DNA of 22,920 nucleotides, from positions 1-22,920 of the forward strand of contig JBBQKP010000033.1 of NCBI GenBank assembly GCA_038326995.1. Reading direction: 5' to 3'. The notes beneath the pieces were generated by a model, which did no database searches, was not told where the DNA came from, and worked only from the letters and a program-made list of their open reading frames with translations. Position numbers and translations under genes: made by a program. This document shows, piece after piece, positions 7,276-15,277 of this stretch. Source of the DNA: JBBQKP01 sp038326995. Lineage in GTDB: Bacteria; Planctomycetota; Phycisphaerae; Tepidisphaerales; Tepidisphaeraceae. How positions within the stretch are numbered: the stretch's first letter is position 1; each line of letters starts with the position of its first letter.

Positions 7276-8352
7276 ATGGCCAAGATTAAAGTGGGCATCA
7301 ACGGGTTCGGTCGAATCGGTCGTCTGGTTTTCCAGGCCTTGTGCGACAAGGGTCTTCTCGGAAAGCACATCGACGTCGTCGCGGTCGTTGATATGAGCAC
7401 CGACGCGGACTATTTCGCTTATCAGCTCAAGTACGATTCCGTCCACGGCCGATTCAAGCACGATGTCAAAACTGAAAAGAGCAAGCCCGAACTCGCCGAG
7501 GCTGACACGCTGGTCGTCAACGGCGACAAGGTGAAGTGTGTCATGGCGACGCGCGAGCCGAAGGATCTGCCGTGGAAGGAACTGGGCTGTGATTATGTGA
7601 TCGAAAGCACTGGCTTGTTCACCGACGCTGACAAGGCGGCCGGTCATATCGCAGCCGGAGCCAAGAAGGTGATCATTTCCGCACCCGCCAAGGGCGACGT
7701 GAAGACGCTGCTCATGGGCGTCAATCAGGAAGAGTACGACTCTTCCAAGCACCACATCGTTTCCAATGCTTCGTGTACGACCAACTGCCTCGCGCCGCTG
7801 GTGCACGTGCTATTGAAGTCAGGAATCGGCATTGAAACGGGCCTGATGACCACGATTCACGCCTACACCGCGACGCAGAAGACCGTCGACGGCCCGAGCA
7901 AGAAAGACTGGCGCGGCGGACGAGCGGCGGCGATCAACGTCATCCCATCCAGCACCGGCGCCGCCAAGGCCCTGGGTGAAGTTCTCCCCGCGATCAAGGG
8001 CAAGCTCACTGGCATGTCGTTTCGCGTGCCTGTCGCAGACGTGTCGGTCGTCGATCTCACCTTCCGCGCTGCGCGCGATACCTCCATCGAGGAAATCGAC
8101 AAGGCCCTGAAGGCGGCCAGCGAGACGTACCTCAGCGGCTTGCTGGGCTATTCGAACGAAGAAGTCGTTTCGAGCGATTTCATCCACGACAGCCGAAGCA
8201 GCATCTACGACAGCCTCGCAACTTTGCAGAACAATCTGCCGGGCGAAAAGCGGTTCTTCAAACTCGTAAGCTGGTATGATAACGAGTGGGGCTACAGCAA
8301 CCGTGTGATCGACTTGCTGCTTCACATCGCCAAGAAAGACGGCAACGCCTGA
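7276..8352 (+). CDS. gap: Glyceraldehyde-3-phosphate dehydrogenase, type I, NAD-dependent
   Basis: A 358-residue protein. It opens with KVGINGFGRIGR, the NAD-binding glycine motif. Asp39 at the end of the second strand (VAVVDM) is the usual mark of NAD rather than NADP preference. The active-site block SNASCTTNCLAP carries Cys167, and the partner His195 sits in TTIHAYTATQKTVDGP. The C-terminus has WYDNEWGYSNRVIDL. It catalyses the reversible oxidation and phosphorylation of glyceraldehyde 3-phosphate in glycolysis and gluconeogenesis. It is slightly longer than the common ~335 residues because of insertions after the first strand (VDMSTDADYFAYQLKYDSV) and around residues 65-105 (KSKPELAEAD, EPKDLPWKELG). 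The gene appears monocistronic, with its own promoter region and a strong hairpin 48 bases after the stop. Confidence 0.97.
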   Translation: MAKIKVGINGFGRIGRLVFQALCDKGLLGKHIDVVAVVDMSTDADYFAYQLKYDSVHGRFKHDVKTEKSKPELAEADTLVVNGDKVKCVMATREPKDLPWKELGCDYVIESTGLFTDADKAAGHIAAGAKKVIISAPAKGDVKTLLMGVNQEEYDSSKHHIVSNASCTTNCLAPLVHVLLKSGIGIETGLMTTIHAYTATQKTVDGPSKKDWRGGRAAAINVIPSSTGAAKALGEVLPAIKGKLTGMSFRVPVADVSVVDLTFRAARDTSIEEIDKALKAASETYLSGLLGYSNEEVVSSDFIHDSRSSIYDSLATLQNNLPGEKRFFKLVSWYDNEWGYSNRVIDLLLHIAKKDGNA

Positions 8353-8399
8353 GGTTGGTTGCTCACATAATGAAGCCTCTTCGTGGGCAAAAATAATGT

Positions 8400-8430
8400 A
8401 GACGCACGCGGACTGGCTCCGCGTGCGTCT
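8400..8430 (+). terminator. Perfect 13-bp hairpin after gap, probable transcription terminator
   Basis: Arms 8400-8412 and 8418-8430 are exact reverse complements, GC-rich, with a five-base loop (CTGGC). On the plus strand no T-run follows, so it may slow polymerase or be Rho-assisted. On the minus strand the hairpin is followed by a T-rich run (ACATTATTTTTGC), the classical intrinsic layout, although no minus-strand gene lies upstream of it here. Confidence 0.6.
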
Positions 8431-8449
8431 GTCGTTACAACATCTATCC

Positions 8450-8866
8450 ATGGCTGAAATATCTTTATCCTCTGAAGCTGAGTCGTCCTTCGCGATGCCG
8501 ATCCGTGTGCGGTATTTCGAGGCCGACCCGATGGGCTATCTGCACCACAGCGTGTATCTGCAGTACTTTGAGCTGGGCCGAATCGAGTTGCTTCGAAGCG
8601 TGGGAATGAGTTACGCGGAACTGGAAAAGCAGAAAGTGTTTTTCGTCGTCGTGAAGGCGGAGATTCGCTTTCGCAAGCCGGCAAGGTTTGACGACGAGCT
8701 CACGCTTACCACAAAAGCAGTCCGCCAGACGCACGTGCGAATCGACCACGAATACGAACTAAAACGCGGCGAGACGCTGCTGGCGACGGGCTCGACCACC
8801 ATAGGCTGCGTCGACGAGAACGGCGAGCTGCGGCAAATTCCAGAATCGATGACGCGACACGACTGA
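8450..8866 (+). CDS. YbgC/4HBT-family acyl-CoA thioesterase
   Basis: A 138-residue hotdog protein from the ATG at 8450. An in-frame start at 8423 would lie inside the preceding hairpin and is less likely, and a later ATG at 8495 gives MPIRVRYFEADPMG. The signature RVRYFEADPMGYLHHSVYLQYFELGRIELLR matches the YbgC motif, with the catalytic Asp in place, followed by a KAEIRFRKPARFDDEL strand pair. Members hydrolyse acyl-CoA or acyl-ACP thioesters in the cytoplasm, and in proteobacteria YbgC is linked to the Tol-Pal system. No tol or pal gene is seen here. The gene is 27 bases from pdxJ, but each has its own -10-like box. A TACAAC box lies eight bases before the ATG and there is no Shine-Dalgarno. 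Confidence 0.85.
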   Translation: MAEISLSSEAESSFAMPIRVRYFEADPMGYLHHSVYLQYFELGRIELLRSVGMSYAELEKQKVFFVVVKAEIRFRKPARFDDELTLTTKAVRQTHVRIDHEYELKRGETLLATGSTTIGCVDENGELRQIPESMTRHD

Positions 8867-8877
8867 TGGTTCGCTCC

Positions 8878-8883
8878 TACAAT
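8878..8883 (+). promoter_or_regulatory. Probable -10 box (TACAAT) ten bases before pdxJ
   Basis: TACAAT lies between the thioesterase stop and the pdxJ ATG at 8894. A start six to seven bases downstream leaves only about three or four leader bases. No Shine-Dalgarno is present. Confidence 0.4.
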
Positions 8884-8893
8884 TCTAATTCAT

Positions 8894-9631
8894 ATGACTC
8901 GCCTCTCGGTCAACGTCAATAAAATCGCGACCCTTCGCAACACCAGGGACAACAACATTCCTGACCTGCGACGGCTGTCGCGCGTCGCGCTCGATGCGGG
9001 CGCACAGGGCATCACGATTCACCCGCGCCCCGACCAGCGGCATATCCGCACGAGCGATATTGATCCGCTTTGGGAGCTCGTGCGCGAGTTTCCAACGGCC
9101 GAGTTCAATATGGAAGGAAACCCGTTTCACGGGCATTTCATCGAGCAGGTGTGCAGGGTTGTTCCGCATCAGGCCACGCTCGTGCCGGACGCGCTGGCGC
9201 AAAAGACCAGCGACCACGGCTGGCGTGTGAAGCAAAACAAGGACAGGCTTAGCGAGGTCGTATCAAGGCTGCACGGCGCGGGCGTGCGTGTGAGTTTGTT
9301 CATGGACCACGACAGCACGGAGTTCGAGCTCGCACGGGCGATCGGCGTGGACCGTGTGGAACTCTACACCGAGCCTTATGCCTCAAGTTACGCACGCGGC
9401 GACCGCTCGATCATCGACAGCTTCGCGACCGCGGCGGGTCACGCGCAAATCTGCGGCATGGGCGTGAACGCGGGTCACGATCTGAATCTGTTCAACCTCT
9501 CGCAATTTCTTCTCGGCGTTCCGGGCGTGCTTGAGGTGTCCATCGGCCACGCTCTTATTGCCGACGCCATCGAATACGGCATGTTCAGTGCGGTCAGGCG
9601 ATATCTGGACGCGTGCGAAAGCGGGCACTAG
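8894..9631 (+). CDS. pdxJ: Pyridoxine 5'-phosphate synthase
   Basis: A 245-residue protein, the normal length for PdxJ. It begins RLSVNVNKIATLRNTRDNNIPDL and has the hallmark blocks DAGAQGITIHPRPDQRHI, EFNMEGNP, CRVVPHQATLVPDA, RVSLFMDHD, GVDRVELYTEPYA, CGMGVNAGHDLNLFNL and EVSIGHALIADAIEYG. The conserved catalytic Glu (FNMEGNP) and the phosphate-binding NAGHDLN and SIGHALI loops are intact. The enzyme condenses 1-deoxy-D-xylulose 5-phosphate with 3-amino-2-oxopropyl phosphate to make pyridoxine 5'-phosphate, the last ring-forming step of the DXP-dependent vitamin B6 route. The ATLRN segment places it with the PdxJ branch seen in Bacteroidetes and planctomycetes. No other B6 gene is in the window. 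Confidence 0.97.
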   Translation: MTRLSVNVNKIATLRNTRDNNIPDLRRLSRVALDAGAQGITIHPRPDQRHIRTSDIDPLWELVREFPTAEFNMEGNPFHGHFIEQVCRVVPHQATLVPDALAQKTSDHGWRVKQNKDRLSEVVSRLHGAGVRVSLFMDHDSTEFELARAIGVDRVELYTEPYASSYARGDRSIIDSFATAAGHAQICGMGVNAGHDLNLFNLSQFLLGVPGVLEVSIGHALIADAIEYGMFSAVRRYLDACESGH

Positions 9632-9644
9632 GCCGCGTGAGATT

Positions 9645-9658
9645 AATTGCGGGCAATT
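9645..9658 (+). terminator. Weak candidate hairpin after pdxJ
   Basis: AATTGC, two bases, then GCAATT form a short dyad 13 bases after the pdxJ stop, followed by GTTAGGATTTTG. The loop is too tight and the stem is AT-rich, so this is only a tentative terminator. Confidence 0.25.
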
Positions 9659-9729
9659 GTTAGGATTTTGAGAATTAGTTGCGAAACATGTCGAATCCGG
9701 GTGCGATCAGAGATCACCTGGTTGTCATC

Positions 9730-10641
9730 ATGAAACAAACGAAACCTTACCGACTCGCGGCGTTCACGCTTACCGAACTCCTGATCGTCATCGGAGTAAT
9801 CGCGGTGCTCATGGGAATTTTGATTCCCGTGTTGAGCAAGGTCAGGCAATCGGCTCGAACTATTACCTGCCAGAGCAACCTCAGGCAGCTCGGCATCGCA
9901 GTCACAATGTACACGACCGACAGCGACAGCACGCTTCCATTTCCTTCCACAAGTTTCGGTGAGTCCGCGTTGTGGTTCAATGCCGTCGACAAATATTTGA
10001 AGGCGATCCAGGGACGAAAAGATGCGACCGGCGTCGCGCAAGATCGATCGTACATGCGTTACAAGCAATGTTCATTCTGGACCGATCTTGGTGATGCAAA
10101 AACCGAAGGCGCTCAAGATCCGATCGTAGAGGCTGCGCGATATTTGAAAATGAACGCGAACCTTCGCCGTAATAATCTGCCCGTCTACCGCAATCCTTTT
10201 TCCGGCACGAATACGACCAACGGCTTCGCGCGGCTCTACGACGTTAAGCAGCCCGAACGCTTCGTCATGATCGGCGATGGCGTTTCGCTCGACATGGTTC
10301 CCAACGTCAACAACCAGACTGAGAGCACTGGTTTTTTGATGGAAGTGAATCGCCTAAGTGAGCCCAACCCCGGCTTGCGACACAACAAAGGGGCGAACAT
10401 CATGTTCGTCGATTCACACGTCGAACTGATCACGGATCTTAAACGGATCGAGAAACCGCTCAACAATCCACATGCAGCAACCAGAGTAAAGTCTTGGGAA
10501 GGGGAGTATCGTAGAACGAATCAAAGCGGCGCTCTGGTAGATCCCACGAATGGCGAGACGCGGAATATGGCGCAGCTTGGTCTGGTGCGAAACGACAACA
10601 TGCCGCTGATTTGGTCGGACCTGGGCAGGCTGTTTCGGTAG
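9730..10641 (+). CDS. Prepilin-type N-terminal cleavage/methylation domain protein (planctomycete pseudopilin-like)
   Basis: A 303-residue protein from the ATG at 9730, which places the basic leader MKQTKPYRLAA directly before the pilin motif. In-frame ATGs at 9679 and 9688 give unusually long leaders. The motif is AFTLTELLIVIGVIAVLMGILIPVL: cleavage after Ala11, Phe at +1 and the conserved Glu at +5 (Glu16), followed by a transmembrane helix. The -1 residue is Ala rather than the usual Gly. The body has ARTITCQSNLRQLGIA, the conserved post-helix segment of this family, and ends with GLRHNKGANIMFVDSHVE, a variant of the H-xxx-G-x-N-xx-F-x-D-G-H motif. Planctomycetes carry dozens of such proteins. 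They probably assemble through a type II secretion/type IV pilus-like machine, but individual roles are mostly unknown. The gene converges with the LEPR protein gene, eight bases away. Confidence 0.88.
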   Translation: MKQTKPYRLAAFTLTELLIVIGVIAVLMGILIPVLSKVRQSARTITCQSNLRQLGIAVTMYTTDSDSTLPFPSTSFGESALWFNAVDKYLKAIQGRKDATGVAQDRSYMRYKQCSFWTDLGDAKTEGAQDPIVEAARYLKMNANLRRNNLPVYRNPFSGTNTTNGFARLYDVKQPERFVMIGDGVSLDMVPNVNNQTESTGFLMEVNRLSEPNPGLRHNKGANIMFVDSHVELITDLKRIEKPLNNPHAATRVKSWEGEYRRTNQSGALVDPTNGETRNMAQLGLVRNDNMPLIWSDLGRLFR

Positions 10642-10649
10642 CTTGACTT

Positions 10650-13600
10650 TTACGACGTTGTCAGATCGCGAAACTGTGCTGTGGCGGCGGAGTTGGTTGC
10701 GCGTGCCGCGACCGCCATGCCGACTTGAACGGTCGAGCCGAAGTTGGCAGTGGTGGTGCGGAGGATGCTCCAGTTGTTGATGTCGGTGTTCCAGTACGAT
10801 GCGGTGAGAGTCGAACCGACGCGGCGAAGCCGGAGTCTGAATGCCGTGAATGTGGCCGCATTAAGGCTTGCGGGTGTGCTGGTAGAGCCGCCCGTGGTTG
10901 TCCGCTCGGTGACACGCAGACCCGCCGATGTGGTGTTGCGAATGAATAAGTTGGCGCTGTTGGCGTTGGTTCCCGACCTGATCATGAGGCCGGCAAAGCT
11001 GGTATCGCGCGGGCCTGTGATGCTTTGCACGGTGACCTTCACGTCGAAGTTGCCGGTGTAGGACCTGGAGATGAATCGGAAGCTGTCGCTCGTGCCCGCG
11101 ACGTCTCCGCCGCTGGAGAGGTTGTAGGCGCGGTTAGAGGTGACGACGGCGGAACTGCCGACGGGTGTCGGGTTCCCGATAATGCGAGATGTAAAGCTAT
11201 CCGCACTGGGGACTGTGAAGTTGCTTCGAACCCAGGCGCTGTTGCCCGCAGCACTGCTGGCGCGGATTCGGTACGTGTAGGATGCCCCTGCCGCGGCGGA
11301 GCGGTCGGTGAACAGCTCTGAGTTGGCCGGCGAATTGATGAGGCGAGTCCAATTGATTTGTCCGATGATCTGACGTTCGATCTGGAAGCTGGATTCGGTG
11401 GTCGAGGCATCGTTCCAAACGATGCGTGCACCTGAACTAAACGATATCGCGACGCCAGTGGGCGCGCCGGGGATGTTGCTCGCGGGGCGAGTGGCGCTGG
11501 TCGTGGCGAAGACGGATTCGTTGCCCGTGAAGTCGACGGCACTGACGCGGTAAAAGGAGACGACGCCCTGCGGCGCGGTGGTGTCTTCAAAGGCGCTGCT
11601 GCTGAGCGGCCCGCTGTTGAGAATGCTGAACGAACCGTTAGAGCTTGTGGATCGGTAGACGTTGTATCCCGCGAAATCATTTTCCGTGTTGTCGTTCCAG
11701 TTGAGCAAGATGCCGCCGGAACCAGCCGTGCTGGAGAGGCCCGCGGGTTGCGAAGGCGCGGTGGAGTCAGCGTTGCGCGTGATGGAGGTGGTTGTAAAGG
11801 AGCTGCTCGTGCCGTGGTAATCGACGGAGAAGACGCGGTAGAAATATTGCTGACCGCCGGCGACGGCGGTGTCGGTGAACTGTGAGCTTTGCAACAGGTC
11901 TGATCGCACATCAACAAAAGGCCCGTTTGAATCGGTGGCGCGTTGCACGCGATAGCCGCCCAGGTTTCCTTCCGTGTTGTCTGGCCAGTTGACCAGGATT
12001 GCCTCGCTCAGATTCGTGGCGCTGATGGATACTGGCGCAGTGGGCGCGCTGGCGGGCTTGACGTTGCTGATGATGTAGATGTTGTCCTGATAGTCGTAGT
12101 TGCTGAAGGTCAGGCCGGTGTAATCTTGGAGGATGATGTAGGTGTCGGGAATGATGTTGCCGCTGGGGTCTTTAGCTGCGAAAGCTCGGACGGCATGACC
12201 GCCGTCGGGTCGACCGTCGGCGCCGAAGTTCTCGTTTCGCGTGCGTTGCGGGTCGGACCAATGACTGTCGATACGGAAGCCGAACTGCTGATTGATGTTG
12301 CCGGGATTGAAGGTGGCCTGGGCGGGGTTGTTCTGGTTGTTATCGAGGGCGGGAAAAAAGGACTGCCCCTGCTCGGCGCGGTGTCGGAAAAGGCGGTTAA
12401 AGTTTTGCAGATCGCTGCCGGTGAGTTGGTCGGGCGTGTAGTAGCGAAGAGTGGCCGCATTGCTGGTGCCTTGTTGATGGAAAGCGGCGATTTGCCGAAC
12501 AGTGACATCTCGCCCGGCGTCGGCGCGGAGGAAGAATGGGCTGAGCACTTCCTCGCCGTCCTTGATCAAGTTGCCCTGATTCGCCGTCACATCTCCGGTG
12601 TCGATGTTGTATCCGAAGGTGTCGATAATGGTCTGTGCTGTTGGCTCTTGAGTGCCGTTGCCCGGCGCATCTTCGGAGAACGACTGCCAGAGGCCAGCCA
12701 GTCTTATGACCTTCGATCCTTCGTTGCTGTCGTTGTTATCAAGCGTAAGGTCTGCGGTTCGAATTTCATTACCCAGGCCGGAGCGGTTGTAGATGAACTG
12801 CACGACGATGTTTCGTGTCTGGCCGGGCGAGAGGCTGAAGCTGCCCCCGCCGCTGTTGATCTGAAAGTCGCCGTTTGAAATGCTGACGTTGGTGACGTTC
12901 AACGCGGATGTTCCAGTGTTGATGACACGAAGCGTCGAGATGTCGTGGACTTCGTTGGGAAGATCCTGATCGAGCTCGCGAATTCGGTTGAAGACGAGTC
13001 GGTCGGCGAAGGGAGCGCCATCGAGATTCTCGTATCCCAGTTCGGGCCCGCTCGGGCTGATCTGCACGTTTCGGATGATGCCGACGATGTCGTTGCTGTC
13101 GTATGCCTGTTCAAAGTCTTCGGTAGCGAAGATGTATGAATTTGCCTCGCCGGGGACTTCGTAGAATCGAATTTTTCGTCGATTGTTGGTGTTGGGTTCC
13201 CAGGTGTTGAACGTGTCTTCGCTGGTGGCGATTCGATTGCCGAAGTCCGGATACTCCGCGTAAAGACCAAAGTCTCCCTGTCGTGAAAAGGAGGTTGTGC
13301 CCGAGACGACGGGCGAGACGGTCTGTGCGAATTGCTGGCCGATGGTGAAAAGCTGCTGGCGGTTCTGAAGGGTGCCCGCCTCGTAGACGCCAAAGCGGGT
13401 GGAAGGCGAAGTGCTGGCTGCGAAGTTGGCGAGGACTTCGACGGTCATGGCGCCTGATCCGACGGGGCGGAACCTTGGGGCGACGACTTCATCATTGGGC
13501 GTAATGGGCGGGGTGGTGATGTCGGTGTTGTTTGGGGTGCTGTCGCCCACATTCACGTTGAGTTGGAATAGATCAAGGATTCGCTGGAGCGAGGGCTCGC

Positions 13601-14060
13601 TGTTGCCGCCGTTGCCGGCAGTGCCCAGCCCGCGAAGCGTCGAGGTGTCGGATTGGACACCACCAATGCCGGCCGTAGTGGAGGCGGTAAGGATGGCGGT
13701 GCGGATGCCAATGCTTCCCGCGCGAAACACGAGGTCCGCCGACGCGGATTGTCCGGGCGTGAGAGTGCCATTGAACCCGCTGGAGTTTTGGATCGTGAAT
13801 TCTGACGCGTTTGTTCCCGTGAAGCCGATGGGATTTGCGCCCAGCGTGACGTTGGTCGTGCCGGAATTGACGATCCGGATGCGCTGGACGATGGAGGTTC
13901 CACCGTCGGCGGATTGAATGACGTCGGAGAAGAAGATACGTGAGCGGTCCACTTCAATACCCGCCGCCATCAGCCGACGTGGTTCGAGTAATTGAAACGC
14001 CTCCATGAGTTGAGACATCGGGCGGCGATTTCGGATGGACGTGCGAGTGGGGCGTGGCAT
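10650..14060 (-). CDS. Large LEPR-motif surface protein with Hydin-like and fibronectin type III domains
   Basis: A 1136-residue protein from the ATG at 14060. The frame runs on to 14669, but that part overlaps the epimerase gene. The N-terminus is basic (PRPTRTSIRNRRPMSQ), followed by LEPRRLMAA at residues 25-33, the planctomycetal LEPR signal of very large exported proteins. Next comes an ASPM-SPD-2-Hydin-like beta domain (about 40-147), a ~180-residue module (155-332), a second Hydin-like domain (about 365-458) and a second related module (475-668). Three fibronectin type III domains (about 672-765, 768-860, 862-955) and a C-terminal concanavalin-like beta domain with SFAGLMIRSG (about 958-1136) complete it. 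No catalytic site is seen. It probably binds or displays at the cell surface, possibly to carbohydrate. No C-terminal anchor or sorting tail is visible. Confidence 0.85.
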   Translation of the reverse strand: MPRPTRTSIRNRRPMSQLMEAFQLLEPRRLMAAGIEVDRSRIFFSDVIQSADGGTSIVQRIRIVNSGTTNVTLGANPIGFTGTNASEFTIQNSSGFNGTLTPGQSASADLVFRAGSIGIRTAILTASTTAGIGGVQSDTSTLRGLGTAGNGGNSEPSLQRILDLFQLNVNVGDSTPNNTDITTPPITPNDEVVAPRFRPVGSGAMTVEVLANFAASTSPSTRFGVYEAGTLQNRQQLFTIGQQFAQTVSPVVSGTTSFSRQGDFGLYAEYPDFGNRIATSEDTFNTWEPNTNNRRKIRFYEVPGEANSYIFATEDFEQAYDSNDIVGIIRNVQISPSGPELGYENLDGAPFADRLVFNRIRELDQDLPNEVHDISTLRVINTGTSALNVTNVSISNGDFQINSGGGSFSLSPGQTRNIVVQFIYNRSGLGNEIRTADLTLDNNDSNEGSKVIRLAGLWQSFSEDAPGNGTQEPTAQTIIDTFGYNIDTGDVTANQGNLIKDGEEVLSPFFLRADAGRDVTVRQIAAFHQQGTSNAATLRYYTPDQLTGSDLQNFNRLFRHRAEQGQSFFPALDNNQNNPAQATFNPGNINQQFGFRIDSHWSDPQRTRNENFGADGRPDGGHAVRAFAAKDPSGNIIPDTYIILQDYTGLTFSNYDYQDNIYIISNVKPASAPTAPVSISATNLSEAILVNWPDNTEGNLGGYRVQRATDSNGPFVDVRSDLLQSSQFTDTAVAGGQQYFYRVFSVDYHGTSSSFTTTSITRNADSTAPSQPAGLSSTAGSGGILLNWNDNTENDFAGYNVYRSTSSNGSFSILNSGPLSSSAFEDTTAPQGVVSFYRVSAVDFTGNESVFATTSATRPASNIPGAPTGVAISFSSGARIVWNDASTTESSFQIERQIIGQINWTRLINSPANSELFTDRSAAAGASYTYRIRASSAAGNSAWVRSNFTVPSADSFTSRIIGNPTPVGSSAVVTSNRAYNLSSGGDVAGTSDSFRFISRSYTGNFDVKVTVQSITGPRDTSFAGLMIRSGTNANSANLFIRNTTSAGLRVTERTTTGGSTSTPASLNAATFTAFRLRLRRVGSTLTASYWNTDINNWSILRTTTANFGSTVQVGMAVAARATNSAATAQFRDLTTS

Positions 14061-14167
14061 AATTGTATTTTTCCGTAGCGTGTCGTCGGGCTGGATTGCT
14101 CCTGATTTTATCGGTCGTTCGGCGACGGAATCTCGAATATAAGACGCCGCCCGAGGCAAGGGAATTG

Positions 14168-14203
14168 CAAAGCGCATTACAAAGTGCAATTCAAAGGGCA
14201 TTG
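14168..14203 (+). repeat. Three 12-base direct repeats (CAAAG-N-GCATT type) upstream of the epimerase gene
   Basis: CAAAGCGCATTA, CAAAGTGCAATT and CAAAGGGCATTG start at 14168, 14180 and 14192, an exact 12-base period. Weaker copies flank them (CAAGGGAATTG at 14157, CAAATGCGTTA at 14210). They fill the space just before the -10-like box of the gene at 14232, so they could be a regulator binding array. The rest of the 171-base divergent gap holds nothing I recognise. Confidence 0.5.
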
Positions 14204-14218
14204 AGAAGGCAAATGCGT

Positions 14219-14224
14219 TACGAT
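14219..14224 (+). promoter_or_regulatory. Probable -10 box (TACGAT) seven bases before the TTG start at 14232
   Basis: TACGAT is followed by seven bases and then the TTG that begins MPKRIFITGG. The nearby ATG at 14213 is in another frame. The spacing matches the other apparent leaderless genes in the window. Confidence 0.35.
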
Positions 14225-14231
14225 TGCAGCC

Positions 14232-15188
14232 TTGCCCAAACGCATTTTCATCACAGGTGGCGCGGGCTTCATCGGCTCGCACCTGGCTCACCAGCTCCTC
14301 GATTCGGGCCATGATGTGACCGTTCTCGACGATTTCTCGACCGGGCGAAAGCAGAACGTCGCCGATCTCATCAAGCGACCCGGGTTTTCGCTCATCACCG
14401 ACACGATCGAGAACGCCCAGACGATCAACCTGATGGTGTCGCAGGCGGATCAGGTTTATCACCTCGCCGCCGCGGTGGGTGTGCAGCTCATTGTGGAGCA
14501 GCCCGTTCACACCATCCGCACGTGCATTCGGGGAACCGAAATCGTCCTTGAGGCCTGCCATCGCTTCGGTAAGCCTGTGCTGATCACCAGTTCGTCCGAG
14601 GTCTACGGCAAGGGCATGCGCGTGCCGTTCAGTGAGGATGATGACATCGTGATGGGCCCGACCAAGCACGCGCGATGGTGCTACGCGTACGCGAAGGGCA
14701 TCGATGAATTTCTCGGCCTGGCGTACTACAAACAGTTCGGACTGCCCGTCGTGGTCGTGCGGCTATTCAACACCGTCGGCCCGAGGCAAGTGGGCATGTA
14801 CGGCATGGTATTGCCAAGGTTTGTGGATGCGGCCCTTGCGAATCGGCCCCTGCAGGTATACGGCGATGGCGCGCAGACGCGATGTTTTTGCCACGTCAGC
14901 GACGTCGTTGATGCGCTCATTACGTTGCCCACCAAACCAGAGGCTTTCGGGCAAGTCTTCAACGTCGGCGGGAGCGAAGAAATCAGCGTCGAACAACTCG
15001 CACGGCGAGTGATTGAGCTTTCAAAATCAAAGAGCATCGTCGAACGACTCTCCTATGAAGAGGCATACGGGCAAAAGTTCGACGACCTGCCCCGCCGAGT
15101 GCCAGCCCTTGCGAAAATTCAGGCAGCGATCGGCTTCTCGCCGCGCATTTCGCTCGATCAAATCATTCTGGAGCTGATCGGTAAGTAG
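14232..15188 (+). CDS. NAD-dependent epimerase/dehydratase (extended SDR, nucleotide-sugar modifying)
   Basis: A 318-residue protein beginning at a TTG codon (MPKRIFITGGAGFIGSHL). No in-frame ATG is available without losing the nucleotide-binding motif. GGAGFIG at residues 9-15 is the Rossmann glycine motif, DDFSTG follows the second strand, and YHLAA is the usual fourth-strand motif. The catalytic triad is Ser121/122 (ITSSSEVYG), Tyr151 and Lys155 (CYAYAKGIDE). RLFNTVGPRQ, DGAQTRCFCHVSDVVDA and NVGGSEEISVEQLA are the substrate-binding and C-terminal motifs of extended SDRs acting on NDP-sugars. It most resembles UDP-glucose 4-epimerase or UDP-glucuronate decarboxylase types, but the exact substrate cannot be read. 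It would supply a sugar for polysaccharide or glycolipid synthesis. The hotdog/ACP cluster follows 89 bases downstream on the same strand. Confidence 0.9.
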   Translation: MPKRIFITGGAGFIGSHLAHQLLDSGHDVTVLDDFSTGRKQNVADLIKRPGFSLITDTIENAQTINLMVSQADQVYHLAAAVGVQLIVEQPVHTIRTCIRGTEIVLEACHRFGKPVLITSSSEVYGKGMRVPFSEDDDIVMGPTKHARWCYAYAKGIDEFLGLAYYKQFGLPVVVVRLFNTVGPRQVGMYGMVLPRFVDAALANRPLQVYGDGAQTRCFCHVSDVVDALITLPTKPEAFGQVFNVGGSEEISVEQLARRVIELSKSKSIVERLSYEEAYGQKFDDLPRRVPALAKIQAAIGFSPRISLDQIILELIGK

Positions 15189-15264
15189 CGGCTTAGTAAC
15201 TGGCCGCTCGCCCTTGCATAATTCTGCTGATTCCGTACAAGTCTTTCGCACAGCCCACGTCTCA

Positions 15265-15270
15265 TAAAAT
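15265..15270 (+). promoter_or_regulatory. Probable -10 box (TAAAAT) seven bases before the hotdog gene at 15278
   Basis: TAAAAT, seven bases (CCTTGCG), then ATG. No Shine-Dalgarno is visible. This suggests that the hotdog/ACP/hotdog set has its own leaderless first gene rather than depending on epimerase read-through. Confidence 0.4.
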
Positions 15271-15277
15271 CCTTGCG

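Noticed and set aside
11943..12878. 311-codon plus-strand open frame inside the LEPR surface protein gene
   Set aside because: Antisense shadow. The minus strand carries continuous Hydin-like and fibronectin domains.
14061..14669. N-terminal extension of the LEPR protein
   Set aside because: It overlaps the epimerase gene, and the LEPR signal sits near residue 25 only if the start is at 14060, as is usual for these proteins.
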